Shown here: positions 33,435-42,351 of the stretch, piece after piece
Position numbering within the stretch: position 1 is the first letter of the stretch
Layout: the number at the start of each line of letters is the position of its first letter
Assembly (NCBI RefSeq): GCF_000966285.1
Contig: NZ_KQ031391.1
Span: 124,001-188,000, forward strand
Source: Pseudofrankia sp. DC12
GTDB lineage: Bacteria > Actinomycetota > Actinomycetes > Frankiales > Frankiaceae
DNA length: 64,000 bases
Reading direction: 5' to 3'
Position numbers and translations under genes: made by a program
The notes under the pieces: generated by a model
The model's database searches: none
Told to the model about the DNA's origin: nothing
What the model saw: only the letters and a program-made list of their open reading frames with translations

Positions 33435-35262
33435 CCTCGCCCGGCACCAGCCCGCCGCCTGGCTGGCCAGGCGGCGGGCGCGGCGTATTCGGGCCTGGGC
33501 CGCAGGCGGCGCGGCCGTCGTGGTGATCGTGGCCGCGCCGGCGGCCTACGCGGCCACGAGCTCGCCTGGCCCCAGCTACCGGACCGCCGTCGCCCTCCGG
33601 ATGGCCGTCCACCAGACCCTCGACTCCACCGGCACGATCTCACCGGCCCTCCAGTCCACCGTCACGTTCCCGGTCTCCGGGAAAGTGGCGACGGTCGCGG
33701 TCTCGCTAGGACAGGAGGTGACAGCGGGCCAGACGTTGGCCACCCTCGACGACACGGCGCTGCGGGCCACGGTCGATCAGGACGCCGCGTCGCTGGCCGC
33801 CGACCGACGCACACTCGCCACGGACGAGGCCAGCCAGCAGGGCTCGACCGCATCGGTGACCAACGCCTCCTCCACCGGCGCCCGCGCGGGGACCGAGGCG
33901 GTCGTCCCGACGTCGAGCCGCGGCTCGACGTCCTCCAGCGGCGGGAACCCCCAGCTCGTCGCGGCGCGAGCCACCGTCGTCACCGACCAGAAGGCGCTGC
34001 TCGCAGCCCAGCAGGCGGCCGACCCCGACCTCACCACTGCCGCCGCCGACTTCAAGCAGGAGACGACATCCTGCGCCGCCTACCTCACCGCGTCGTCGGG
34101 CGGGGCGCCCGCGGCCGGCCCGACCGCCCCGTCGGGCAGCCCAACGCCCGCCACGGCCGCTACGCCGCGAACCTCTCCACCTGCGAACCCGTCGCCCGGT
34201 CCCACGACGGCGAACACCAGCTCGACCTGCTCGGCACTGCTGTCCACCGTGCTGACCGACCAGCAACGGGTCGCGACCGACCTGACGGCGGTCGGCCGGG
34301 AGGAGTCGACCCTCGGCGGCGCCATCAATGCCGTGGCCCAGCTGGTCTCGACCGGTTCCACCTCCTCGAGCGGAGGCGGCCCAGGGTCCAGCACCCCGAC
34401 CGGGGGCAGCCCGGCCACCGGCGGTACGACCGGCGGCCAGGCTCGGGGAAGCTCGACCGGGACGATCGCTTCGCCGGCCCAGCTCGCGTCCGACCAAGCC
34501 GCCATCGACGCGGCGCAGGCCGACGTCACCCAGGCCGACGGGCAGCTCGCCCAGGCCGCCCTGGTCAGCCCGATCACCGGAACCGTCGGCTCGGTCGGGC
34601 TCGCGGTCGGCGCATCGGTCTCGGCGTCCTCGGGTGGTCCAGGCGCCTCCAATGCGGTCACCATCGTCGGCTCGGGAAGCTCGTACCTGGTCACCACGTC
34701 GATCCCCGACACCGATCTGGCAGCTGTGAAGGCCGGGCAGGCCGCGACGGTGACCGTCGACGGGCTGGCCACCAGCCTGCCGGGCAAGGTCGTCTCCATC
34801 GGCCTGCTGCCGACGACCAGTTCCAGCTCGTCAAGCGCCTCGTCGTCGGGGTCGGTCGGCTACCCGGTGACGATCGCCGTCGACCCGACCAGCCAGCACC
34901 TGTTCGCCGGCTCGGACGCCGACGTGTCCATCGTGGTCTCCCAGGCCGACGGGGCGGTCGCCGTGCCGAACTCCGCGCTGCACTCGCTCGGACCGGTCCA
35001 TCTGGTCACCGTGCTGCGCGGCGGGAAAGCGACCAGCACGACCGTCCAGGTAGGAGCGGTCGGCGAGACGATGACGCAGATCACCGCCGGGGTGAAGGCC
35101 GGCGAGCAGGTCGTTCTCGCGAACCTGTCGACCCCGCTCCCGACTACCACCAGCGCCAGCAGCCTGCGGGGCCTCACCGGCGGCGGCGGTGGCTTCGGTG
35201 GTGGTGGCTTCGGTGGCGGTGGCTTCGGTGGCGGTGCCGGCTCCAGCGGAGCGCGCGGCTGA
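33427..35262 (+). CDS. Second MacA-like adaptor with long Ala/Ser/Thr-rich insert
   Basis: A 611-residue HlyD/MacA-family adaptor starting at ATG 33427, 8 bp inside the previous gene. A membrane anchor (~20-38) leads to lipoyl halves DSTGTISPALQSTVTFPVSG and LVSPITGTVGSVGLAVGASV (~380), separated by a very long coiled and Pro/Ser/Thr/Ala-rich region. Beta-barrel and membrane-proximal domains follow, then a (GGGGFGG)n-like tail. The operon thus codes for two adaptors with one ATPase and one permease. They may form a mixed adaptor ring or serve alternative substrates. Confidence 0.82.
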   Translation: MADLARHQPAAWLARRRARRIRAWAAGGAAVVVIVAAPAAYAATSSPGPSYRTAVALRMAVHQTLDSTGTISPALQSTVTFPVSGKVATVAVSLGQEVTAGQTLATLDDTALRATVDQDAASLAADRRTLATDEASQQGSTASVTNASSTGARAGTEAVVPTSSRGSTSSSGGNPQLVAARATVVTDQKALLAAQQAADPDLTTAAADFKQETTSCAAYLTASSGGAPAAGPTAPSGSPTPATAATPRTSPPANPSPGPTTANTSSTCSALLSTVLTDQQRVATDLTAVGREESTLGGAINAVAQLVSTGSTSSSGGGPGSSTPTGGSPATGGTTGGQARGSSTGTIASPAQLASDQAAIDAAQADVTQADGQLAQAALVSPITGTVGSVGLAVGASVSASSGGPGASNAVTIVGSGSSYLVTTSIPDTDLAAVKAGQAATVTVDGLATSLPGKVVSIGLLPTTSSSSSSASSSGSVGYPVTIAVDPTSQHLFAGSDADVSIVVSQADGAVAVPNSALHSLGPVHLVTVLRGGKATSTTVQVGAVGETMTQITAGVKAGEQVVLANLSTPLPTTTSASSLRGLTGGGGGFGGGGFGGGGFGGGAGSSGARG

Positions 35263-35519
35263 GTGCCACAAGGGCGCGCATCGGCGGTGGTGGCCGGCGG
35301 GAAACCCGGCGGCCACCGCCGCGGTGGAGCAGACCGCTGCCAGGATTTGCCAAGGAATCCGACCACGTCGTTGACCGGCACCCACGCGGTGATCGACGAC
35401 GCTCGCGGTTCCGGCGTCGGCGCGGCGCTGCCCGGGTGGGGCCGAACGATCGGAGTTCTCATCGTCCTCTCCTGTTCGGTCACGACAATCAGACTTGTCA
35501 CCGCCGACACGGAGGTTCG

Positions 35520-36656
35520 ATGGTCCTTACGGGATGGCCGTTCATGTTCCTGTTGAGCATGACCGGCCTGATGTGCGCCGCGGGCACGTACCTGTCGTGG
35601 ATGCGGTGGCCCGGTCGGTGGGCGCTGCCCGGGCGCGTGGCAAGCCTCCTGCTGGTCATGGCGTTTGGTGGAGTCCTCGCGCTGGCTCAGGTCAACCGCT
35701 CGTACGGCTTCTACACCTCGGTCTCGGATCTGGCCGGCCGCCCGCCCAGCACGCATAGCCTCGCCCTGCAAGCCCAGATCCATACCGGCGCCGACGTGGC
35801 GGTACTGACCCCGCACTGGGTGACGCTGGGTCGCCGCGACGGGCTGCGCGGTCACGGGATCATGCTCAACGTCCTGTACCCGGGAACGCGCAGCGGGTTG
35901 ACCCACCACGGGCTGCTCTACCTGCCGGCGGCGTACTTCACGGGCAACACGGAGCGCCGGTTCGCCGCGGTGGAGGTTTTCCACGGCTACCCCGGCTCAC
36001 CCGAGACCTTCCCCCGGCTGATGGACATCCAGACCCGGTTGGAGACCGAGATCGACGCCGGCCGGGTCCCGCCCGTGGTCCTGGTGATCCCGCAGGTCTA
36101 CGCGGGCGGCCAGAGTTCCGAATGCGTCAACGCCGTCCACGGGGAGCAGTGGGAGACCTACCTGTCCGCCGACGTTCTCGACGACGTCACCAGGACCTTC
36201 CGCGTAGACGCGTCCCGTTCCTGGGCCACGCTGGGTATCTCGACCGGCGGGTTCTGCGCGGTGAATCTCGCGCTGCACCATCCCGAGCGCTACGCGGCGG
36301 CGGCCAGCCTGTCTGGCTACTTCACCGCCGGCGAGGACCCGGGAACGCCAAGCCTCTACCAGGGGCGGTTCGCCAGCCGGGAGAACTCGCCCCTCTGGTG
36401 GGTCCGCTACCGCGCTCCGGTCGCGACCCCGCTTTACCTGTCCGCGTCAGGCGGCGACCCCGAGGCCATGCAAGAGGCACGCGCGATGACAGCGACCCTG
36501 CGGCGCTACGCCCCGTCCCTTCCGACAACGACCGTGCTCGCTTCGTCCGGCGGGCACAACTGGGGCGTGTGGTCCGCGGCCTTCGGGCCGGCGATCGACT
36601 GGATCGCCCAGTACCTGCCCGGACCTCTGGTCGCACCTCCCGCAGAACTGACCTGA
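35520..36656 (+). CDS. Membrane-anchored esterase of the antigen 85/esterase D type
   Basis: A 378-residue alpha/beta hydrolase with two N-terminal membrane segments (~8-24 and ~41-58) and an extracellular catalytic domain. The nucleophile is in LGISTGGFCAVNLALHHPER (G-x-S-x-G), and the His is probably in SSGGHNWGVW near the C terminus. This fits the putative-esterase family (PF00756), which includes mycolyltransferases and siderophore esterases. ATG 35520 is chosen because the membrane segments start there; the frame is open for 28 more codons. It stands alone, 257 bp after the export operon; that gap shows no gene. Confidence 0.8.
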   Translation: MVLTGWPFMFLLSMTGLMCAAGTYLSWMRWPGRWALPGRVASLLLVMAFGGVLALAQVNRSYGFYTSVSDLAGRPPSTHSLALQAQIHTGADVAVLTPHWVTLGRRDGLRGHGIMLNVLYPGTRSGLTHHGLLYLPAAYFTGNTERRFAAVEVFHGYPGSPETFPRLMDIQTRLETEIDAGRVPPVVLVIPQVYAGGQSSECVNAVHGEQWETYLSADVLDDVTRTFRVDASRSWATLGISTGGFCAVNLALHHPERYAAAASLSGYFTAGEDPGTPSLYQGRFASRENSPLWWVRYRAPVATPLYLSASGGDPEAMQEARAMTATLRRYAPSLPTTTVLASSGGHNWGVWSAAFGPAIDWIAQYLPGPLVAPPAELT

Positions 36657-36674
36657 GCCGGCCGTGACCACGCC

Positions 36675-36689
36675 CCCGCCGAGGGCGGG
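36675..36689 (+). terminator. Hairpin after the esterase gene
   Basis: CCCGCC (36675-36680), GAG, GGCGGG (36684-36689) forms a 6-bp GC stem 18 bp after the esterase stop. No T-run follows, as is common in high-GC genomes. Weak support. Confidence 0.35.
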
Positions 36690-36714
36690 CACAGACGGGC
36701 CCCACACGCGCTGC

Positions 36715-36882
36715 TCAGCGGAGCGCTGACCGGAGGCGCCCGGCCACCGCCGCGCCGGAAACACCGCCCCACGCGATCGGCGCGTCATGGTTACCGACCA
36801 CCACGACCAGCGTCCGGCCGGGCTGCTCGGTGAAGCCTCGAAGTGCCGCCGTCAGTCGCGTCAGCGGGTTGCCGGGACCAGA
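36715..36882 (-). pseudogene. Metallophosphoesterase fragment
   Basis: A minus-strand frame reads LTRLTAALRGFTEQPGRTLV, then VVVGNHDAPIAWGG. GNHD is the metal-binding motif of calcineurin-like phosphoesterases, here preceded by the usual helix and strand. The frame stops 20 codons later and no other motif (GD.HD, GH.H) is found, so it is a relic. It is the only content of the gap 36690-37007. Confidence 0.5.
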
Positions 36883-37007
36883 AGTCCGGCGCTGCGCTCG
36901 GGCCGGGGCCACGAGCGTCTCACGCTCGACGCTATCGCTTCGCGCTCCCGGCCGGAGGCAGGCGCCGGCGGCCGTGGAGATACCGCGCCGACGCGCCGAC
37001 CGTCGTT

Positions 37008-37682
37008 TCAGGCGTCGGGGTCGAGCCGATACCCGGCCCCGCGAACGGTGAGGATGGTCGACCGGCCGAACGGCCGGTCGACCTTGTCGCGCAGATAGCG
37101 CACGTACACGTCCACCACATTGGAACCACCGTCGTAGGAGAAATCCCAGACGTGTTCGATGAGGTGCGTGCGGCTGAGCGTCTGTCCGGGCCGGCGCATC
37201 AGCTCGTGCAGCAACGCGAACTCCTTCGCCGACAGCGCGATACGCGATCCTCCGCGGTGGACGGCATGGGTCGCCGGGTCGAGGACCAGATCACCGACTT
37301 GCAACTCGGTCGGGCGCTCCATCGGGTCGCGGCGGGCCAGCGCCCGGACCCGGGCGAGCAGTTCCTGCAGGTCGAACGGTTTGGTGAGGTAGTCGTCGGC
37401 GCCGGCGTCCAATCCGTTGATCTTGTCCTGGACGCCGTCGCGGGCGGTGAGCATGAGGACCGGTACCCAGCGGCCGCGTTCCCGGATCTGGCGGCAGACG
37501 TCGAACCCGTCGGGCGGCGGGATCATCGCGTCGAGAACCACCACGTCGTAGTCGGTCTCGGTGATGCTCCACACCGCGTCGGTACCGGTGTCGACGGTGT
37601 CGACGGCGTAGCCGGCCCGGTGAAGACCGCGGGTCAACATCGCGGCCATCGCGGTGTCGTCCTCGACAACCAGCAGCCTCAT
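37008..37682 (-). CDS. OmpR/PhoB-family response regulator
   Basis: A 224-residue regulator: receiver domain MRLLVVEDDTAMAAMLTRGL with the phosphate-accepting Asp51 (VVVLDAMIPPPDGFDVC), the Lys in DDYLTKPFDLQELL, and a winged-helix output domain ending YVRYLRDKVDRPFGRSTILT, VRGAGYRL. ATG 37682 is the family start. Its sensor kinase gene lies divergently (from 37850) instead of downstream, with 167 bp between, so both promoters share one control region that the regulator probably binds. Confidence 0.92.
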   Translation of the reverse strand: MRLLVVEDDTAMAAMLTRGLHRAGYAVDTVDTGTDAVWSITETDYDVVVLDAMIPPPDGFDVCRQIRERGRWVPVLMLTARDGVQDKINGLDAGADDYLTKPFDLQELLARVRALARRDPMERPTELQVGDLVLDPATHAVHRGGSRIALSAKEFALLHELMRRPGQTLSRTHLIEHVWDFSYDGGSNVVDVYVRYLRDKVDRPFGRSTILTVRGAGYRLDPDA

Positions 37683-37849
37683 TCGCCCAGAATAGGTCCG
37701 GCTGTCCGACTGCCCGCGGCCGTGCGTGGCGCCCGCCGGCGCCCGCGGCGGCGCCGGCAGGCTGGGGGCCGTTGGCGTGGTCATGGCTGTCAGGATGGGC
37801 CTGGGCATATGAGAAGGTCGTGAAGTGTGAGGGTGGTGCGTTGCGGCTG

Positions 37850-39181
37850 ATGCGGCGGTCGGTGCGCTCCCGGCTGCTGATGGCGTTCACCGCCGGCACC
37901 GTCCTCGTGCTGGTCCTGGGTTTGTCGGTGCTGTACGTCGCGCTGGCACGGCAGCTGAGCGGCGCGCTCGACGCCGACCTCGCCGGCCGCGGCGGCGACC
38001 TCACGGTCGATGTCCGGACCGGGGATTTCACCGCCGTGTCCCGCGACCCGATGGCGCAGGTGTTCGCCGCCGACGGCACAGTGGTGGCCGGATCGGCCGA
38101 GCTGGACGGCCGGCGGCTGCTGAACGGCGACGAGGTTCGCGCGGTCCACGACATCGTCCTGGTCAGCCGGGACCTGCCGCTGGGTTACCACGGCAAACCG
38201 CTACGAGTCCGGCTGTGGTCCCAACCGGTCGGCACGTCCGGGATGGTGCTGACCGTCGGCATCGCCGCGACGTCCGTGGACCGGGCCAGCGACCGACAGT
38301 TCGAGGCGCTGCTGCTGGCCGCACCGTTTCTGGTCGCGGCACTTGTCGTGCTGGGCTGGTTCCTGATCCGGGCCGCGCTTCGCCCCGTGGACGCGCTGAC
38401 CCGCCAGGCGGCGGCGATCTCCCAGCTGGACAGCATCCAACGGCTTCCCGTCGTCCACGGCGACGACGAGATCGCGCGCCTCGCGGCGACGCTGGACAGC
38501 ATGTTGGCCCGGCTCGCCGTCGCGTTCACCCGCGAACGCGCGTTCGTCGACGACGCCAGCCACGAGCTGCGGACCCCGGTCACGGTGCTGCGCGGCGAGA
38601 TCGACCTGGCGCTCGCCGCGCTCGACGACCGCGGCGAGGTCGAACAGTCCCTGCTCGCCGCCCGTAGCCAGGTCGACCGGCTCACCCGGCTCGCCGAGGA
38701 CCTGCTGCTGCTGGCCCGCGAACGGGCCGGCTCCCTGGTCGTGCAGCGCGAACCGGTCGACCTCACCGATCTCACCGCCGCCGAGGCGGCCACCCTCGGC
38801 CCGGTCACCGACCTGCGCATCGAGGTCCACGGCGAGCCCGTGGTCGTGGAAGCGGACCCTGACCGGCTGCGCCAGGTACTCACAAACCTCGCGGCCAACA
38901 GCGCCGCCGCCGGCGCCGCCACCGCCCGCGTCCAGATCGCCGCCGGCCGGGACACCGCGTCCGTCACCTGGGCCGACGACGGGCCAGGCTTCCCTCCCGA
39001 CCTCGTGGACTCGGCCTTCGAGCGGTTCGTCCGCGGCGACGCCGCGCGCACCACCAGCGGCGCCGGGCTCGGCCTGTCCATCGTCCGGGCGATCGTGACC
39101 GCACACGGCGGGACCGTCGAGCTTCGCAACGACGCCTCCACCGGCGGCGCCGTCGTGACCATCGAGCTTCCCCCGGCCTAG
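37850..39181 (+). CDS. Sensor histidine kinase (HAMP, HisKA, HATPase)
   Basis: A 443-residue kinase with two membrane segments (~10-30 and ~150-172) around an extracytoplasmic domain, then HAMP, the phospho-acceptor DDASHELRTPVTVLRGEIDL (His ~238) and ATP-binding boxes N (QVLTNLAANS), G1 (WADDGPGFPPDLV) and G2 (SGAGLGLSIVRAIVTAHGG). ATG 37850 opens with a basic cluster before the first membrane segment; GTG 37819 upstream is possible. The N box reads NLAANSAAA, slightly unusual. It is paired with the divergent response regulator. The signal is unknown. Confidence 0.9.
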   Translation: MRRSVRSRLLMAFTAGTVLVLVLGLSVLYVALARQLSGALDADLAGRGGDLTVDVRTGDFTAVSRDPMAQVFAADGTVVAGSAELDGRRLLNGDEVRAVHDIVLVSRDLPLGYHGKPLRVRLWSQPVGTSGMVLTVGIAATSVDRASDRQFEALLLAAPFLVAALVVLGWFLIRAALRPVDALTRQAAAISQLDSIQRLPVVHGDDEIARLAATLDSMLARLAVAFTRERAFVDDASHELRTPVTVLRGEIDLALAALDDRGEVEQSLLAARSQVDRLTRLAEDLLLLARERAGSLVVQREPVDLTDLTAAEAATLGPVTDLRIEVHGEPVVVEADPDRLRQVLTNLAANSAAAGAATARVQIAAGRDTASVTWADDGPGFPPDLVDSAFERFVRGDAARTTSGAGLGLSIVRAIVTAHGGTVELRNDASTGGAVVTIELPPA

Positions 39182-39469
39182 CGCCCCTGGGCCTGCGGGT
39201 AGGGCGCCCGGCCGGGTGTGGTCTCCGGGGCGTTCGAGGGCGTGGGTGGGCGGCGCTGGGGGGCTGTTACGTTCGTCGGGTACAGCGGTCGGGCTGATCG
39301 GTCAGGCCTGATCGAGTGATGCACCGTCGGCGTGTCCGTCCTGCGGCTCCGGCCAAACGGCTGCGCTCCACCCAGGTGATCGGCTCTGGGCACGCCGTCG
39401 TGCAGAACGTTCGCCGCCGGCACTACGAACTCCGGTCGTCAACGGCGCCCCGCCCCGCCCCGGCCGGCT

Positions 39470-39710
39470 GCCCGGCAACGCCCACCCCTGAGCTTCCCCG
39501 GCTGCGAGGGCGACTCACTGCTCATGCTGCTGGACGCCCCTCGCGGGTGCGCATCCGCAGCAGGTCGACCTCGAACTCGGCGAAGGTGACGAGGATGTTG
39601 AAGAACATTCTGCCCATCGGGTCGGTCGGGTCGTAGACGGTGCCGCCGAGGGAGAGCCGGACGCCGCGGGCGACCAGGGAGTTGGCGAGGAGACCAGCCG
39701 CGCTGGCTCC
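39470..39710 (-). pseudogene. Serine recombinase (resolvase) fragment
   Basis: A minus-strand frame without a start reads NSLVARGVRLSLGGTVYDPT, DPMGRMFFNILVTFAEFEVD, LLRMRTREG. This is the end of the resolvase catalytic domain (LGG..YDPTDP.GR..FN.L...AEFE.DL...RTREG). After RTREG the match weakens and no DNA-binding domain follows. It is a relic of a transposon or invertase next to recD2. The stretch 39182-39469 shows nothing I recognise except a weak GCGCCC/GGGCGC stem at 39181-39207. Confidence 0.7.
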
Positions 39711-39734
39711 CCGGAGACCGGCTGTCGGGACGGC

Positions 39735-42191
39735 ATGACGCTGCCGCCGTTGTTGCCCGGCTTTGGAGGGCTGGTCTCACGCCGTAGGCTGGTCTGCGCT
39801 GGGCTGGCAGGGAGGAGTCTGCGCGGTGACCACGAGCACGTGACGGGTGGACTGCATGCCGGCGTGGCGCCGGACGGGTACGCGGCACCGCCCAGGCCCG
39901 TTCGGGCTGCGCGGCCGGGTGAGGGTGCCACGGCCGGCTCGGTGGACGGCCCGCGGTGGACGTTGCTGGATGCGACGTTGGAGCGGGTCACGTTCGCCAA
40001 CGAGGAGACCGGCTACACCGTCGCCCGGGTCGACCCAGGCCGCGGCGGGGACCTCGTCACCGTCGTCGGGTCGCTGCTCGGCGCCCAGCCGGGAGAGTTC
40101 CTGCGGATGCGGGGCCGCTGGGGCAGCCATCCCCAGCACGGCCGGCAGTTCCAGGTCGAGGACTATACGACCGTCCTGCCCGCCACCGTGCAGGGCATCC
40201 GGCGCTATCTCGGCTCCGGGCTGATCAAAGGGGTCGGCCCGCGGCTCGCGGAGAACATCGTCGAGCACTTCGGCGCCGAGGCCCTGGAGGTCATCGACAC
40301 CGAGCCCGCCCGGCTGATCGAGGTCCCCAAACTCGGCCCGAAACGCGTCAAGGCGATCACCGCCGCCTGGGAGGAACAGCGGTCGATCAAGGAAGTGATG
40401 GTCTTCCTGCAGAGCGTCGGCGTGTCCACCTCACTCGCCGTGAAGATCTACAAGAAGTATCAGGACGCCTCGGTCGACGTCGTCCGCCGCGAGCCCTACC
40501 GGCTCGCGAACGACGTGTGGGGCATCGGTTTCCGCACCGCGGACACCATCGCCCAGGCCGTCGGTATCCCCCACGACGCCCCCGAACGGATCAAAGCAGG
40601 CCTGCAGTACTGCCTGTCGGAGTCGACCAGCGACGGCCACTGCTACCTGCCCGAACAGCGGCTGCTCACCGACGCCGCGGCGATCCTCACCGTCGACCTC
40701 GCCGGCGTGATCGACGCCCTCGGCGACCTCGTCACCGAACAAGGCGTCGTCCGCGAGGAAATGCCCGGCGACGACCCGGAACAGCCAGTGATCGCCTACT
40801 ACCTCGTGCCGTTCCACCGCGCCGAGGTGTCCCTCGCCAACCAGCTACGCCGGCTCCTGCACGCCGACGCTGACCGGCTCGCCGCGTTCGCGGCCGTGGA
40901 CTGGGACGCGGCGCGCAGCTGGCTACACGCCCGGACAGGCGCCGAGCTCGCCCCGGCGCAGGACGAGGCGGTCCGCCTCGCGCTGACCCGCAAGGTCGCG
41001 GTCCTGACCGGCGGGCCAGGCTGCGGGAAGAGCTTCACGGTCCGGTCGATCGTCCAGATGGCCACGGCGAAACGCGTCAAGGTGCTGCTCGCCGCGCCGA
41101 CCGGCCGCGCCGCCAAGAGGCTGACCGAGCTGACCGGCCACCCCGCGGCGACCGTGCACCGCCTCCTCGAGCTACGCCCCGGCGGCGACGCCGCCTACGA
41201 CCGCGACCGCCCCCTGGACGCCGACCTCGTCGTCGTCGACGAAGCCTCCATGCTCGACCTGCTGCTGGCCAACAAACTCACCCGCGCGGTCGCGCCCGGC
41301 GCGCACCTGCTGCTCGTCGGCGACGTCGACCAGCTGCCGTCCGTCGGCGCCGGCCAGGTGCTGCGCGACCTGCTCTCCGACGGCACCCCCGTGCCCCACG
41401 TGCGGCTGACCCAGGTCTTCCGCCAGGCCGCCCAGTCCGGCGTCGTCACCAACGCCCACCGCATCAACGCCGGACAGTTCCCCCAGGTGACCGGACTGCC
41501 GGACTTCTTCCTGTTCGCCTGCGACGAAGCAGAAGACGCCGCAAAGGTGACCGTGGACGTGGTCGCCAACCGGATTCCCCGCCGGTTCGGCCTGGACCCG
41601 CGCGCCGACATCCAGGTCCTCACCCCGATGCACCGCGGCCACGCCGGCGCCGGCACCCTCAACAGCCTGCTCCAGGACGCCCTGTCCCCGCCGCGCCCCG
41701 GCACACCGGAACGACGGTTCGGCGGCCGGGTGTTCCGCGTCGGCGACAAGGTCAGCCAGATCCGCAACAACTACGACAAGGGCACGGCCGGCGTCTTCAA
41801 CGGCACCCTCGGCGTCGTCACCGCCCTCGACCCGGTCGAACAGACCCTGACCGTCCGCACCGACGAAGGCGAAACCATCCCCTACGATTTCACCGAGCTC
41901 GACGAGCTCACCCACGCCTACGCGCTGACCATCCACCGCTCCCAAGGCAGCGAATACCCCGCCGTCGTCATCCCTGTGACGATGAGCGCCTGGATGATGC
42001 TGCAACGCAACCTGCTCTACACCGCCATCACCCGCGCCAAGAAACTCGTCGTCCTCGTCGGCTCGAAAAAGGCCATCGGCCGCGCCGTGCACACCGCGAC
42101 CGCCGGCCGCCGCCACACCGGCCTCGCCCACCGCCTCCACACCAGCCCACCCCACCGCGACCCAGCCGACCGCCCACCCAACCCGCACTGA
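39735..42191 (+). CDS. recD2: RecD2-like ATP-dependent DNA helicase
   Basis: A helicase of up to 818 residues. The N-terminal OB-like part begins near WTLLDATLERVTFANEETGY and is followed by helix-hairpin-helix repeats (GIRRYLGSGLIKGVGPRLAE, EVPKLGPKRVKAITAAW). Walker A GGPGCGKSFTVRS (~427) and Walker B VVDEASMLD (~495) come next, then the C-terminal motif ALTIHRSQGSEYPAVVIPVT. This is RecD2, a 5'-3' helicase that works without RecBC. The true start is uncertain: ATG 39735 overlaps the resolvase relic region, and GTG 39840 is in frame and closer to the first conserved residues. The last ~30 residues are His/Pro-rich. Confidence 0.88.
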   Translation: MTLPPLLPGFGGLVSRRRLVCAGLAGRSLRGDHEHVTGGLHAGVAPDGYAAPPRPVRAARPGEGATAGSVDGPRWTLLDATLERVTFANEETGYTVARVDPGRGGDLVTVVGSLLGAQPGEFLRMRGRWGSHPQHGRQFQVEDYTTVLPATVQGIRRYLGSGLIKGVGPRLAENIVEHFGAEALEVIDTEPARLIEVPKLGPKRVKAITAAWEEQRSIKEVMVFLQSVGVSTSLAVKIYKKYQDASVDVVRREPYRLANDVWGIGFRTADTIAQAVGIPHDAPERIKAGLQYCLSESTSDGHCYLPEQRLLTDAAAILTVDLAGVIDALGDLVTEQGVVREEMPGDDPEQPVIAYYLVPFHRAEVSLANQLRRLLHADADRLAAFAAVDWDAARSWLHARTGAELAPAQDEAVRLALTRKVAVLTGGPGCGKSFTVRSIVQMATAKRVKVLLAAPTGRAAKRLTELTGHPAATVHRLLELRPGGDAAYDRDRPLDADLVVVDEASMLDLLLANKLTRAVAPGAHLLLVGDVDQLPSVGAGQVLRDLLSDGTPVPHVRLTQVFRQAAQSGVVTNAHRINAGQFPQVTGLPDFFLFACDEAEDAAKVTVDVVANRIPRRFGLDPRADIQVLTPMHRGHAGAGTLNSLLQDALSPPRPGTPERRFGGRVFRVGDKVSQIRNNYDKGTAGVFNGTLGVVTALDPVEQTLTVRTDEGETIPYDFTELDELTHAYALTIHRSQGSEYPAVVIPVTMSAWMMLQRNLLYTAITRAKKLVVLVGSKKAIGRAVHTATAGRRHTGLAHRLHTSPPHRDPADRPPNPH

Positions 42192-42351
42192 GCACCACGC
42201 ACCCTGACGCTCCGCTTCCACGGCGGTCGGCCCGGCGGCAATCGGTACCTGGTTCTGGGCCCCGGTTCGGGGCCGGCCGCCGACGCCCCGGCCGGCCGGC
42301 CGGGACGAGCTGATCGCATATGGACCGCCGCTGTGTCTTCCCCTGCCGGAG

